From: Vicia villosa
Taxonomy: Eukaryota; Streptophyta; Magnoliopsida; Fabales; Fabaceae
DNA length: 64,000 nt
NCBI RefSeq assembly: GCF_029867415.1
Contig: NC_081185.1
Coordinates: forward strand, 135,553,753 to 135,617,752
Direction of reading: 5' to 3'
The translations under genes were made by a program, and so were the position numbers. The number at the start of each line of letters is the position of its first letter. The first letter of the stretch is position 1. The notes under the pieces were generated by a model, which was given only the letters and a program-made list of their open reading frames with translations, was not told the DNA's origin and ran no database searches. Positions 46,850-59,119 of this stretch are shown in pieces.

Positions 46850-47740
46850 AATGAGAACAACCAATAAACAAAATCGAGTGTCTTCTCCTCCTTAGATGTC
46901 AAATTGAACAACTTTGTATGCATAAGTGATGTGCGTCACTAAGTGAATAGTGTGTGAAATTCAATTGTTCGATTGAGGTTGGAAGTAAGAGCAAAGTCTC
47001 TAGGTTAAATTATTTAGGATAGGCCATTGTGAAATCCTAATGATTTGTATCTATATGCTTGCCAAATATGAATGACTTGGTAAATGATGAACCCTAGGAT
47101 CGAGTTGAAATGCAACGCTAAGATTCCATTGGAATTATAACAAAAATTCGAGTTCGGCAAGGTACCGACAATCGTTGATTTTGGAAGGAATCAAGTGTAA
47201 TAAGTATAGTGAATGTCAAAGAATTCTATGAGTTATCGCAAATGTAACTCAATGAGGGAATTAAACCACACAATGAAGGCGAGTACGATTATGAAACCAT
47301 ATTTGGTTGAAGACGATTTTCATGCAATGGAGGTTGGACGTACTATAAAAGCCATATTTGGTGGAAAGAACTTTCGTGTAATCCACGCAATGAAGGCAGA
47401 TACTACTATGAGAACAACCAATAAACAAAATCGAGTGTTTTCTCCTCCTTAGATGTCGAATTAAACAACTTCGTATGCATAAGTGATGTGTGTCACTAAG
47501 TGAGTAGTATGTGAAAGTCAATTGTTCGATTGAGGTTGAAAGTAAGATCAAATTCTCTAGGTTAAATTATTTAGGATAAGCCAATGTGAAATCCTAATGA
47601 TAGTGTTTTCTTTGCAATCGAGGAAGGTATCACCGTAGAAACCATATTTGGTAGAAGAGGATTCCACGCAATGGAGGAGGGTCGTACAATAAGAAGCCAT
47701 ATTTGGCGGAAAGGATAGGTAGTTACGAACGTTCATTATA
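46850..47740. repeat. Duplicated block with ~60-70 bp submodules
   Basis: A roughly 195-bp segment (46850-47044, starting gagaacaaccaataaacaaa) recurs at 47410-47603. Between and after the two copies lie four related short modules containing gccatatttggtggaaag or aaccatatttggttgaag together with cacgcaatggagg (about 47290, 47350, 47640 and 47694). Together they form a higher-order repeat. No coding sense in any frame. Confidence 0.75.
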
Positions 47741-48342
47741 CTAATCAATCATGAGTTACATGACCAACGTCGCTAGAGGAGTAACATTCATGTATTATGT
47801 GAAGCTAGAAGAGCTTTGTTCTTCTTGTTTGAATTATCTAATATGCGAGTATAATAATAATGGAACGAGAATAGTGTTAAGAACCCTTGACCGAGTGGAC
47901 ATAAGTTTTAGTTAGAACTCGACTGAGATAGTTGTATCTTACCCTTTTCTCAATACTTCGGGTAGCGGAAAAAATGAAAAATGAAAAAGAAAGATGCTTT
48001 GAAGACCATGTCATATGTTTTATTTTATCCGACGTGTATTTGATTTATAGTATTAGTATTTGCATCTAAATTACATATCTATTATGTTCCAAATCTAGTG
48101 TTGTATCTTAGTATTAGTATTGGCCCAACTTAATATCAATGAGCCTAATAAGGAGTAGTTATAAGTAACTCCTTTATGTAATTACAATGGGTATCTATGG
48201 ATCTAAACCATAATAATAATATTGTTTCTCTGATGATAAAAATACAAAAGAAGTTTTTATAAAGTGCATTTCTTATTCCTAAAGAATTAAGTCCCAAAAT
48301 AATTCCTACCAAATGAGGATGAAGTTGAGGAATATAAGAAAG
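47741..48342. other. Intergenic DNA
   Basis: No gene or terminal repeat recognised up to the hAT-like element. Confidence 0.45.
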
Positions 48343-49724
48343 TAGGGGTGTACATGGATATCCATAGGAACAGATAGTATGATATTCGTGTCCGCTTCGT
48401 TGGATAAATATGATATTCATATATGTGCATATATCCGTTAAATGAGTAATCTTCGGGTTTTAAGGTATCTGTGGATACTTACAGATATTCATGGATAACA
48501 CTATTTTTCTAAAATTAAGTTTTGAACAAAATAATTTTATCTTCTTTTAAAGACACAAGATTAGGAGTAGAAAAACGGGCCCGCTCACCCGTCAAAAAAT
48601 GGCGAATTGGATTGGGATTTTGGGCCCGCCGCCCACCGAAGTCCGTCCCGCCAAAACCCACCGCCCGCCTAAGTTCGCCCCGCCAACGCCCGCTCGCTAA
48701 AGCCCGCATCACCTATTCGTTTAGCTCGTTTTGCCTTAAGCCCTCCCTTTTTTAGTTCATTCTAGTAATTTAAATTCTTGATGATTTTATTTTATACATT
48801 TACTTATAAATATGTGCAATATTTTTTTAGGTAAAATTTGTTTAAAAGATGCTTTGTAAAAAATTGTTATAAAAAATAAGTGAAAATTTTAATTGAAAGG
48901 TATAAAAAGACTATTAATCTGATAAAAAATGAAAGAAAAATAAATTAAAAAGTAGGCGGGCAAGCCCGCCGCCCGCCAACCCGCCACCTTGGCGAGGCGG
49001 GCATGATTTTTATGGTGATTTTACTTGGCGGACTTGCCTGCCCTGCTCGCTTTTTGGCGGGCTTAAGACGGGGCGGGACGGGTGGCCTGTTTTGCCACCC
49101 CTACTTATGATCACATTACATTCAAATAAATCTCTCTTACTTTAACAACAAAACTTCATCACATTAATTTCTTTCATTTTCACCACAGCATAACATCCAT
49201 TTTCTTTCATTTTCAAAAAAGCATAGCGTCCATACATTTCATTTTTAATAAAAAAAAGACTGATATTGTGATTGTGAGTTATAGTGGAAGAGCGGACGAC
49301 AGAGGAGTAGAAAGCATGACAGTGGTTGGACGGAGAAAGAGTGGTACTGGTTGATTGGACGGTGGAATTGTTGAAGTGGGTATGGAGCATAGGAGAAGCT
49401 TAAATATGAAATGGCCAATAAAATTTGTATGGAATATAGATGTTTTCTTCAAAGAAAACTTCAAAAAAATATATATGAGAAGACTAATTTTTAAGTTTCT
49501 TAGAAGATGAAAAGATACAGTATAATAAGCTAATAATATTTAAGTAATATTTATAATTTATTAACGGATACAGATATCTGCGGGGTCAAGTAGCATTAAA
49601 ACCGTATCCATAACATTAAATATCTATTTATTTTTCCGCGGATATCTATTAAACTACTCGCGCCGTACCCGTGACAGATTGTATCCGTGAATATCTGTGG
49701 GTATGGATATTTTTGCCATCCCTA
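48343..49724. mobile_element. hAT-like non-autonomous element, host of a second one
   Basis: The left end taggggtgtacatggatatc and the complement of the right end tagggatggcaaaaatatcc are inverted. Subterminal gatatccRtRg-type repeats are abundant (gatactta-cagatattc, ggatacagatatctgcgggg, atatctgtgggtatgg). Flanking octamers are taagaaag (48335-48342) and tgagaaag (49725-49732), 7 of 8 identical, the 8-bp duplication expected for hAT. Without the inner element it is about 840 bp, with no transposase. Confidence 0.82.
48562..49103. mobile_element. Inner hAT-like element nested in the outer one
   Basis: Ends taggagtagaaaaacgggcc and (complement) taggggtggcaaaacaggcc are inverted. The body is rich in gcgggc/gcccgcc phrases, the same family as the element at 2223-2568. 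Flanking octamers cacaagat and cttatgat agree at 5 of 8, a weak duplication. It sits wholly within 48343-49724. Confidence 0.78.
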
Positions 49725-50477
49725 TGAGAAAGGATATATGAGACAGAGAACCTTAATTGTTGGGAATTTCTTATTCCGCCCTATGTTTTTCCAATGCACC
49801 ACGCGAAATTCCAAAAATGTCCCTCAAAACTAGAAGTATATTTCTCGTGTGCACCATAATTGACATTAACGTTGGAGCTAATCGGAAATATAACTACGAT
49901 AGAGAACCACATGTATATTTTTGGTTCGTTAAACACCTAAAAGGCCCGCTGCCTCTTCCCCTCTCATTACAGTTTCAAAAACAAACAAACACACTCAACT
50001 CTCTCAAAATTCTCTCAATCTCATTTTCACCGAATTAGCCGCATTTGCAACTGAAGTCGTTCTAAGGCATCAAGCATCAATGTATCAAGCATACAACAAC
50101 AACCAAACAACAAAAAACAACAACAATCAATCAAGTAAGTTTATTTTGAATTTTTTAGAGTTTATGTAAAATTCACTTAAATGTGTGTTTTAGGTCAAAA
50201 ATTAGGTATTTGTGGATTATTTTGAACATTATAAATCATTTCTAAGGTGTTAAACATGTATTTTAAATGATCAATGGCTGTTTAACTGAGTTCTTTTGCG
50301 GGTGTGGGGTGCTATTAATGCACCTCTGAAATTGCAGCAGAAACCGAAAATATACTTTCAGTTTTTATCAAGAACAAAACCGCATGTATATTTCCGGTGT
50401 TTTCCCTTACGTGTTTTCAAGTTTGTTTTCAACAATGGTTCTTGAGTTAATATTTTTTTCGTGCTTCTACAGGAGCA

Positions 50478-52162
50478 ATGACTGACAAAGCATCTCTATT
50501 GAGACACAACAAGGTAGTACTACACATGTCTGTGCGGCGAGAAAGGAATCACGCAACCCAACCTCTTTCTGCATCTGGACAAGCCGTACCGGATAACCAT
50601 CTTCATCTTCCGGTGTTCCTCCTAGTACTCCCACTACTTCGGACTTCTGCAGTAGACGAGATTCTCTAGTCCATCCTTCTCCACCACGTCCTCCCGCAGA
50701 CGCGAGACATACAACATTTGATGCGGGAGAGGCCTTAGGTTCTCAAGCGACACTAGAGGTACCAGAGGCCCAATCGCAGCCTTAGTCAAGGCCTCTATCC
50801 CAGCCTCCATCCCAACCTTAGACGACACTAGTGGCCCAATCTCAGCCTCAGTCAAGGCCTCTATCCCAGCCTCCACCCCAACCCCAGACGACACCAGTGG
50901 CGGCTCGTGCACAACTTGCACCTACACCGTGAGCACCTGCACAACCTACTTTTGGAGGAGGACCGTCTGATTTATCCTTTCTTCCTTTTTACCCTGACCA
51001 TGTTGCTAGACGTATCTAGGATGGACAAGTAATATTTTTGAATTTTGATTTCTATTACATTTTAAATTATGATTTTGTTTATGAATTTTGAATTTTGGTT
51101 TGTTGATTAAATTTGTTAAAATATTTATGCAGGACCATGATAGACTCAAGGTCATTAGTCATAGGCGGAAGATAAGTAAACTGGTACCCCCTACAGAGCC
51201 ATGGTTTGATGAGCTTTTACAACCTACAAGGTTGAAAGATTTGGCCATGTGTGGATACAGCATGGTCAACTGGGGTATGATTAACGCTTTCGTCGAGAGG
51301 TGGCACCATGTGACGTCGTCGTTTTACATACCACATGGTGAGATAACGATCACACTCGACGATGTCGCGTGTCTGCTGCATCTTCTGATCAAAGGGAGAT
51401 TCTTATTTCAGGGATGGATCCTACAACACTTCCCTCGCATCTCGGATTGGTCACTTGCGACGGGCTATACTGAAGATAAACTGTGTGCCTGCGCTACGAC
51501 CCACTCCGAAGGAACTAGGCGGTAGAGCCGTTTCGGTTGTACATTGACCGACAGACACATGAGGACCTACACTTCTCTTTATACGACGACCACCGTGAGA
51601 CGATACCATTTGATGAGGTGTCATTGTTTACGGGTTGGTTGCCTTGCGAGATTCGCAAGACAACATCCTATATGCCTGAGCGGGTGATGCGTCACTTCGG
51701 GTTCACCCATACTATTCCCCGGGATCTTGTTGTAGTCGTTCCTCCGACGGTGAGACGAAGGGATATGGATGAGCTTTTTGATGATTTTAAGAATCATCTT
51801 GTTCCTGAGGAGACGGTTACATGTTATGGTTCTTTCGAGTGCCCCATCCATACATGATATAGGATGTTCCAGGGAACTCACCGAGGCCAGCTCATCGGAA
51901 GATTCTAGAGGAGGAGCAGGCTAGGGCCGATCATGCGACTGACGTGTTGCCCAGGTGCCTTCGTATCATGGAGTTTGCGCGAGATGGTATAGACAGAGGT
52001 TTGTTTCCTGATGGCACCAATGTTAGAGGTATTCTGGATGCCATCATGGCGGAGGCTCAAGAGGCTATCCTTTACAGGAGGCATCAGATGGACGCCTCGA
52101 GGGTGACAGGACGACTCATCATCCCCCTACCTAGTAGTTTTTTTTTTGTTATTTGGTTGTAG
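50478..52162 (+). pseudogene. Plant mobile domain (PMD, MAIL1/MAIN-like) protein, degenerate
   Basis: PMD proteins (PF10536) occur both as host silencing factors (MAIN, MAIL1) and within transposons. Exon 1 (50478-51028) encodes a Pro/Ser-rich N-terminus and ends in FLPFYPDHVARRI-stop-DGQ (TAG at 51017). A GT-AG intron runs 51029-51132. Exon 2 continues DHDRLKVISHRRKISKL, GYSMVNWGMINAFVERWHHV and EITITLDDVACLLHL, the PMD core, then shifts frame near 51490. YIDRQTHEDLHFSLYDDHRE and VSLFTGWLPCE follow in a second frame, stopping at 51857. RIMEFARDGIDRGLFPD and the end lie in a third. One stop and at least two frameshifts mean it cannot encode a full protein. The flanking palindromes favour a transposon-borne copy. 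Confidence 0.8.
50767..50898. repeat. 66-bp tandem duplication in the PMD N-terminal region
   Basis: ggcccaatcKcagcc starts copies at 50767 and 50833. In frame it encodes a Gln/Ser/Pro-rich 22-residue repeat (SQPPSQP-like), interrupted by TAG codons in the surviving sequence. Confidence 0.8.
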
Positions 52163-52499
52163 TTATTTGTTATTTAGTTTGGATTACATTTTTGTATCTT
52201 GTACTACTACAACACTATTTATATATTCAGTAGTTCGGGTTCAATAGCTTTTTATCATTCAGTAATTTATGGCTTTTTTCCAATTGTACAGGTATTTGTA
52301 TTAAGTGCGAATGAACCGTAAATATACTAAAATGGTAAAATGGTTTTGATATAGGTATCAGAAAAAACCAGAAATATATTGCCGGTTTGAAACCGCAATT
52401 ATACTTCTGATTTGCAATCAATTTTAACAACAAATGATGCGTACCGAAAATATATTTTCGATTTTGGAGAGATATTTTAGAAAATTTATAGGATATTTC

Positions 52500-53673
52500 T
52501 TGAGGCCAAATTAAAATTTTCCTAATTGTTTGAATTATAAAGGACTGCCCAATGGCAAAATCGTCTATGCAAGTAGAAAAAGATGGCCCAATAGGCCCAC
52601 TAAAAGAAAGAGGTTTCTACTAGGCTACTAGCTGTAAGCTATACTATGATAGAGTAGCTCTCAAGTCCCATCCAATCAAAACCCCACAAACACTGAACCA
52701 TTGTTTGGTAATAATCATAATAATATTATGCACATTTCGTAATAAAGGGGTTTGACATTGCACACAAGATGAATAATGCAAAAATGTATAAATTCAACTT
52801 GTACCTATCCTAAAACTATAATTGAGGATAGAAAAGATGAAGGAAGGATATGAGTGTGAATTATTGGCATGCAAGAAGTGCTTGTTTTCATTCTATATTC
52901 TGATGTGAGAGAGGTTTAATCGGATGAGAAGTTGCCATCAAGTAGTTAATGTAATTACTCTGTCACTAATTAAGGAACCATTTCTGCGGCTGTGGGCCAG
53001 AATTTATTTCTTCATATAAATGGTTTTTTTTTTCATTGTCATTTTATTTTAAGTGTAATGCTAAATTTGAATTGTTATGGAGAATCCATTGAAAAATTAG
53101 TTTATCATTAAAACCAATTATAAATCGGTTTGAAAACACTTCCCATTATTAAATTAATTTTCACAATAAGTAATTTGGTTTCCATAAAATAAGGTTGGTT
53201 CACATGATTAAGTTAATCATGCACACTCCTACTTCCATTGATTATCAATATTGGAAGTTCACTTCCTACTCACCATCTTCAAGAGTAATTTATCTTAACC
53301 ACACTCGACCAACCAATACAAATTAGTGCTACAGTATGTAGAAAAATGAGTATTTAAAAATATTAAAATTTTGAAATGAATTTTTTCAAAACTACGAACT
53401 ATGGGTCTAGAGACATGTGGTTAAGACATAACAAATGTTTGAACTCCTTCACGTTTTTTTAATAGAGTTTTTACGATGAAATCACACAATAGCATTGCTA
53501 TGCTTACACTAAAATTCCTACACCATGTACATACACCATAAAAAATACAATAAAACATGTATTGTTTTGTGTTGAAAAAAGTGAATATTAATTATAAAAA
53601 TTAAAAAAAAAATCATATAGTATAATTATACGGTGTGATTGTATAATTTGAGCGTAGGAATATCATTTCTCAA
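52500..53673. other. Intergenic DNA
   Basis: No gene recognised. Around 53508-53660 acactaaaattcctacacca and (inverted) ttgagcgtaggaatatc may be remnants of one more small element, too degenerate to call. Confidence 0.4.
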
Positions 53674-54379
53674 TCACATAATTGACTTCTTTGGTGAAGT
53701 CACTTTAAATTGTTAATCAAATAACAAAGAATGTCACATCAACTTATAGAGCAGAAAATTTATGGTAATTTTTTTTATATGAAATTGTATATCAGTCTTC
53801 CATTAAGTTAATAATAGTTTACAAATTAAAAAAAATATTTATTTGAATTTAAATAAAATAATAATTTTTAATAATTTTTATTTGACAAAATTGATTTTAC
53901 AATTTAAATGACAATTTTACTTAATTAATTTTTTTTATCGTAATTAAATAAATTTATCAACCAATTTATTTGAGATAAAAAAAAGTAAATTGATTGATTT
54001 ATTTATTTTTCTATTGCCGCACCGCCAAAGCAATTGCACTAAACTATTGCGTAGTAGGGCTCCACTATTCTGCAATTTTGTATTCAATCGGTACAATCAA
54101 CAACATGTCTCACTATATGGAAAAAATAGTATATGAATATGACTTTGGTTTATATGGGAGAGCTTACTTTGTATTTTGATCAAAAACTAAAATTTTTATT
54201 CTCGCATAGGAAAATTCTCATTCATATTCATGGTGATGATTTTTTCTAATAGAAATAATTAAAATTAAAAAACAATACAAATATTAGAATAATGTTTTTC
54301 TTTAAATTGTTAGAAACTTAATTACAATATTAATAAATATGAGAATATTGTGACTTCGCCAAAGAAGTCAATTGTGTGA
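53674..54379. mobile_element. Inverted-repeat element with 30-bp arms
   Basis: 53674-53703 (tcacataattgacttctttg...) and 54350-54379 (gtgacttcgccaaagaagtc...) are inverted copies with 2 mismatches in 30, separated by 646 bp of AT-rich non-coding DNA. They are probably the termini or subtermini of a foldback or MITE-like element; I could not fix a target duplication. Confidence 0.55.
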
Positions 54380-54469
54380 CTTCACCGTAGAATTTTTCTT
54401 TTTTTAACATAAGATGTTTGAGTTAAGAAGAAACCATCATAGACAAATCATGTTAAATCATTATCATCA

Positions 54470-55139
54470 TGTTAGGCTTTCCCTCCCATTTGGAGAAGTT
54501 CAATTGGATTTGAGTTGGTGACCTATGTGTGTGTAAACCTTTGTTATTATCCAACAAAGAGGAATAGGGTTTAAGTGTGAAAAACAACAAGAGAAAAGAA
54601 GTGAGAAAAGAGAAAAATCAGTAGGCACATCAAAATCCCGCATCCCTAATTTCAGCATAGTTCAGTCCAACGAAATCGAAGCTTGCGCAAAATTCAACGG
54701 TCAGATCGTCCTAAAATTTTGACACAACATTCATGACTTATATGAGCACATTCTAAATGGTGGTGATTGGTTCGAAGCTTTCTAAGTCGTTCTGTCGAGT
54801 CCATTTTTGAGGTATGAATTTCTTGGTGTTTTTTTGGGTTGTTTTGTCTTTCTTGATTCTTGTTGTATTCCAAGATTGAATGCAAATCTTGATGATGTTA
54901 AAGTATACCTCTAACTAGTGTTAGAGAGAACCTTGTTTGTGCTCATTGTTGATTACGGTGGAGATTTTAAGTGGCCTTCGGATCCTATGAATTTTTACTC
55001 CTAGTTAACGCAGGTTTTTCCACGATAAAGTTGTGTTGTGTTGTTTGATGTGTTTTTTTGTTGATTTTCGTTGCATGTGATTTTTAGAATAGTTTATGTT
55101 GTTGAATTTTTCTGTTGCGTTTGTGATTTCCTCCCAACA
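54470..55139 (+). repeat. 5' LTR of the copia element
   Basis: tg...ca termini with a poly-pyrimidine start. It shares ttgttattatccaacaaagR and gaatagggtttaagtgtgaa with the 3' LTR. Confidence 0.93.
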
Positions 55140-55196
55140 AGTGGTATCTAGAGTCGTGATTAGATTAGAGTAACGATTAAGACAAACACATCTAGG

Positions 55197-58100
55197 ATGG
55201 TAAGTTTGAATGGTTCCAATTATAATGTTTGGAAAGGAAAATGGAAGATTTGCTTTATGTAAAAGGTTTTCACTTACCGGTTTTCTCTAATGAAAAACCC
55301 GATGGAAAAAGTGATGAAGAATGGTCTTTATTGCATAGACAAGTTTGTAGTTATATTCGCCAATGGATGGATGATACTGTTTTGAATCATGCGAGCTTGG
55401 TGACTCATGCTTGCTCTCTTTGGACCAAACTTGAGGAGTTGTATGCAAGAAATACGTGGAACAATAAGTTGTTACTCTTAAAGCAATTGATGTCATTAAG
55501 GTATAGTGATGGTTCACCAATGACCGATCACTTGAATAATTTCCAAGGCATTCTAGATCAACTATCGGCGATAAATCTTACTTTTGATGATGAAATTCAA
55601 GGATTGTAACTTCTTGGTATTTTGCCTAGTTCTTGGGAGACTTTTAGGACATCCTTGTCTAACCCCGCTCCTAATGGTATCATCTCAATAGACTTAGCTA
55701 AAAGTAGTGTGTTGAATGAGGATTTGAGGCGTAAGTCACAAGGTTCTACTTCACAATTTGAGGTGTTGGTTACCGAATAAAGGGGGAGACATCAAAGTAG
55801 AGGTTCAAGTAATCGCGGTACTTCACGTGATAAATCACAAGGAAGCTCTAATAGATTCTCTGATATTGAGTGTCATCATTGTGGGGAAAGGGGACACATA
55901 AAGAGGTATTATCGTAAGTTGAAAAGTGAAAACAAGAAGAAGATCTACAACAACAACAAAAAGGAAGGTAACAATAATGAAGATGTTTCTATTGTTGATG
56001 ATTTCTTTATTGTTTTTGATAGTTGTGTAGAGAATGTCAATCTATCATGTGATGACATGGATTGGGTGGTTGACAGTGGTGCTTCTACTCATGCAACCTC
56101 GAGACGTGATATTTTTTCAACTTACGAGATCGGTGACTTTGGGGTTGTTCGTATGAAAAATAATGGGCAAGCTAATGTCATAGGAATGAGAGATATTTGT
56201 GTCGAAACTAGCAATGGAACTAATCTAGTTCTCAAAGGTGTGAAGCACATTCCAGAACTTCGATTCAATCTTTTGTCCATTGGAAAGTTGGATAATGAAG
56301 GATATGATAATTCTTTTTTCGGGAAACGAATGGAATTTAAAGAAAGGCTCAATGGTTATTGCTAAAGGAAAAAGGAATTTGAACTTGTATGTCATCCAAC
56401 TTGGGGTTTCGAAGTGCTACATAAACACTTGTGACAATAATAGCTCATTTGAATTACGACACAAGCGTTTGGGTCATATGAGTGAGAAAGGTTTGAGTAT
56501 TTTGGCTAAGAAGAATGTGTTTTATGGTGTTTCCGATGCAAAGTTGATAGAGTGTTCATATTGTTTGGCGGGTAAGCAAATGCCGGTTTCCTTTATGTCA
56601 TCTGAACCTAAGAGGAAATCGGAAGTGTTGGATTTAATACATTCTGATGTGTGTGGTCCGATGAAGACACAGTCACTTGGTGATGCATATTACTTTGTGA
56701 ATTTCATTGATGATTGTTCTCGGAAAACATGGGCATATACCTTGAAGACGAAAGATCAAGTGTTGGATACCTTCAAGTTGTTTCAAGCATCGATTGAAAG
56801 AGAAACAGGGAAAAAGCTCAAGTTTATCCGAACCGATAATGGGGGAGAGTTTATAGGACCTTACGAAAAGCATTATCAAGCTCAAGGTATATGTCATCAA
56901 AAGTCTCCTCCAAAGACACCATAATTAAATGGGTTAGCCGAAAGAATGAATAGAACTTGGATGGAAAGGGTGAGATTTTTACTTTTTTAATCAAAGTTGC
57001 CGAAACTTTTGGGGAGAAGCATTGATCACGATTGTACATCTTTTAAACCTTACTCCATGTGTTTCGTTGATGTTTGATGTTCCAAATCATGTTTGGAGTG
57101 GTAAGGATGTTTCCAACGACCATCTTCAGGTGTTTAGGTGCATGGCTTGTGTGCATATTTTGAAGGATGAGAGATTGAAATTGGATGAGAAGTAGAAGAA
57201 ATGCGTGTTTGTTGGGTATAGACTTGGGTAATGATTCTTTGACCCAGTTCAACGGAAGCTTATTCGTAGTCGTGATTTCATATTCATAGAGGATTATACC
57301 ATTGAGGATATCGGCAAAGTTGAGAATAAATATCCAACTTTTGTAGATGAAGAAATGGTTGATACTTACTCAACTACCATTGCTCCTACCCCTATCACTT
57401 TATATGAAGATAATGTTTTAAATCCTAATGATATTGTTGATGTAGGTGTTGCGGAAGAAGCTGTTGAAAATGAGGTTGATCAAGAGGCTGGAAGTGTTTA
57501 GCAAACTGATTGCTTCTAATGAGTTGAAGCGGTCTACTCGTGATAAAAGGCCTTTCGTTAGATACCTCTCGAACGAGTATGTTTTTCTTACCGATGGTGG
57601 AGAACCCTAAAGCTTTAAAGAAGTTTTGGAGGATGAGAACAAAAATGAGTGGATGGATGCCATTGAGGATGAAATACAATCACTTTGTTAGAATAATACC
57701 TTTGAATTAGTGAAGTTGCCAAAGGGTAAGAGAGCATTGAAGAATAGATGGATTTATCAGATTAAGCAAGATGAGTGTACTTCTTAAAGAAGATTCAAGG
57801 CTCGTTTGGTGGTAAAAGGTTTTAAACAATGGAAAGGTGTTGATTTTGGCGATATTTTTGCTCCGGTTGTGAAGATGCAATCTATTCGAGTGGTTCTTGG
57901 GTTAGCCGTTAGTCTTGATTTGGAAGTAGAGTAAATGGACGTGAAGACGGCTTTCCTTCACGGTGATCTACATGAAGAAATTTATATAGAGCAACCGAAT
58001 GGATTCTTAGAAAAGGGTAAAGTAGATTATGTTTGCAAATTGGTAAAAAAGTCTTTATGGTTTGAAACAAGCACCTCGTCAATGGTATCAAAAGTTCAAC

Positions 58101-58990
58101 TCGGTGATGATTGAACATGGGTACAAGATGATCAAGGCCGATCATTGTGTGTTTTTCCAGAATTTCTCCGAAGATGATTTCATTATTGTCTTGATTTATG
58201 TGGATGATATGGTAATTGTTGGAAAAAATATTTCAAGAATTAAAGAGTTGAAGAACACTTTGAGTGAATCTTTTGCTATGAAGGATTTAAGGGAGGCTTG
58301 AAAATTCTTGGTATTGAAATGGTTCGAGATCGAAATAAGAAGAAGTTGTACTTGTTGCAAGAAAAGTATGTGGAGAAAGTCCTTTGATGTTTTAGTATGG
58401 ATAAGGCTAAAGCGGTGAGCATTCCACTTGCTTCTCATTTCAAGCTTAGTCATAAACTATGTCCATCTACGGATGAAGAAAAGTTCAGTATGAAGAATAT
58501 TCTGTACTCGTTGGCCATTGGTAGTTTGATGTATGCAATGGTTCGTACAAGACCCGATATTGCTCATGTTCTGGGAATGGTGAGTAGTTATCACTCAAAT
58601 CCGGGAAAAGATCATTGGGAGGACGTGAAGTGGGTGATTAGACATTTGCGTGGCACTTCCAATTCGAGACTAACTTTGGGATGTAAGAAGCCTTTGCTGG
58701 TTGGATATACAGATTCAGATTTGGCCGGAAGCTTGGATGAATGAAAATCTACTTTGGAATATATGGTGACTTTTGTTAGGGGAGGCGTGGCTTGGCAATC
58801 AAAGTTGCAAAAGTGTGTTACACTTTCTACTATCGAAGCTGAGTTTATAGTTGTCGTAGAAGCGTCAAAAGAGTTGTTATGGTTTAGGAAATTTGCAATG
58901 GAACTTGGTGTGAAACAAGAAAAGTATGTCTTGTTTTGTGATAATCAAAGTGCCATTCACTTATCAAAGAATTCTTCCTTTCACTAGAGG
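55197..58990 (+). pseudogene. Copia gag-pol polyprotein, many stops and frameshifts
   Basis: Order from the left. Gag: MVSLNGSNYNVWKG at 55197, a frameshift near 55230, then MEDLLYVKGFHLPVFS to GLL/stop at 55607. Zinc knuckle: CHHCGERGHIKRYY at about 55873; the last Cys is Tyr. Protease: DWVVDSGASTHAT at 56058, active site intact. Pre-integrase: LRHKRLGHMSEKGLSIL at 56453. Integrase core: DVCGPMKTQ, FIDDCSRKTW and FIRTDNGGEF at about 56646-56850, then a stop before NGLAERMNR. Reverse transcriptase: DVKTAFLHGDLHEEIYIEQP at 57939 and YVDDMVIVG at 58198. RNase H: YTDSDLAGSL at 58708, ATG-less continuation, and CDNQSAIHLSKNSS at about 58939. At least eight disruptions; not functional. Confidence 0.9.
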
Positions 58991-59119
58991 TCAAAGCATA
59001 TTGATGTTCGTTATCATTGAATTTGTGATGCATTATATTCCAATTTGATGGAGCTTGAGTTTTTTTTTTTTATGGAAACCAGATTGGTATTGCCCTCTTA
59101 CTAGTTGGTCGGGGGAGTT

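Larger units (their letters stand above)
49880..52465. repeat. Dispersed AT-cored palindromes (AAACCG-n-AATATA-n-CGGTTT type)
   Basis: About eight degenerate copies of a 22-27 bp palindrome flank the mobile-domain pseudogene. On the left they lie at 49880-49902, 49904-49927, 50341-50367 and 50377-50402. On the right they lie at 52313-52336, 52364-52388, 52389-52413 and 52443-52465. Examples are aaaccgcatgtatatttccg and accagaaatatattgccggt. None occurs within 50478-52162. Confidence 0.65.
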
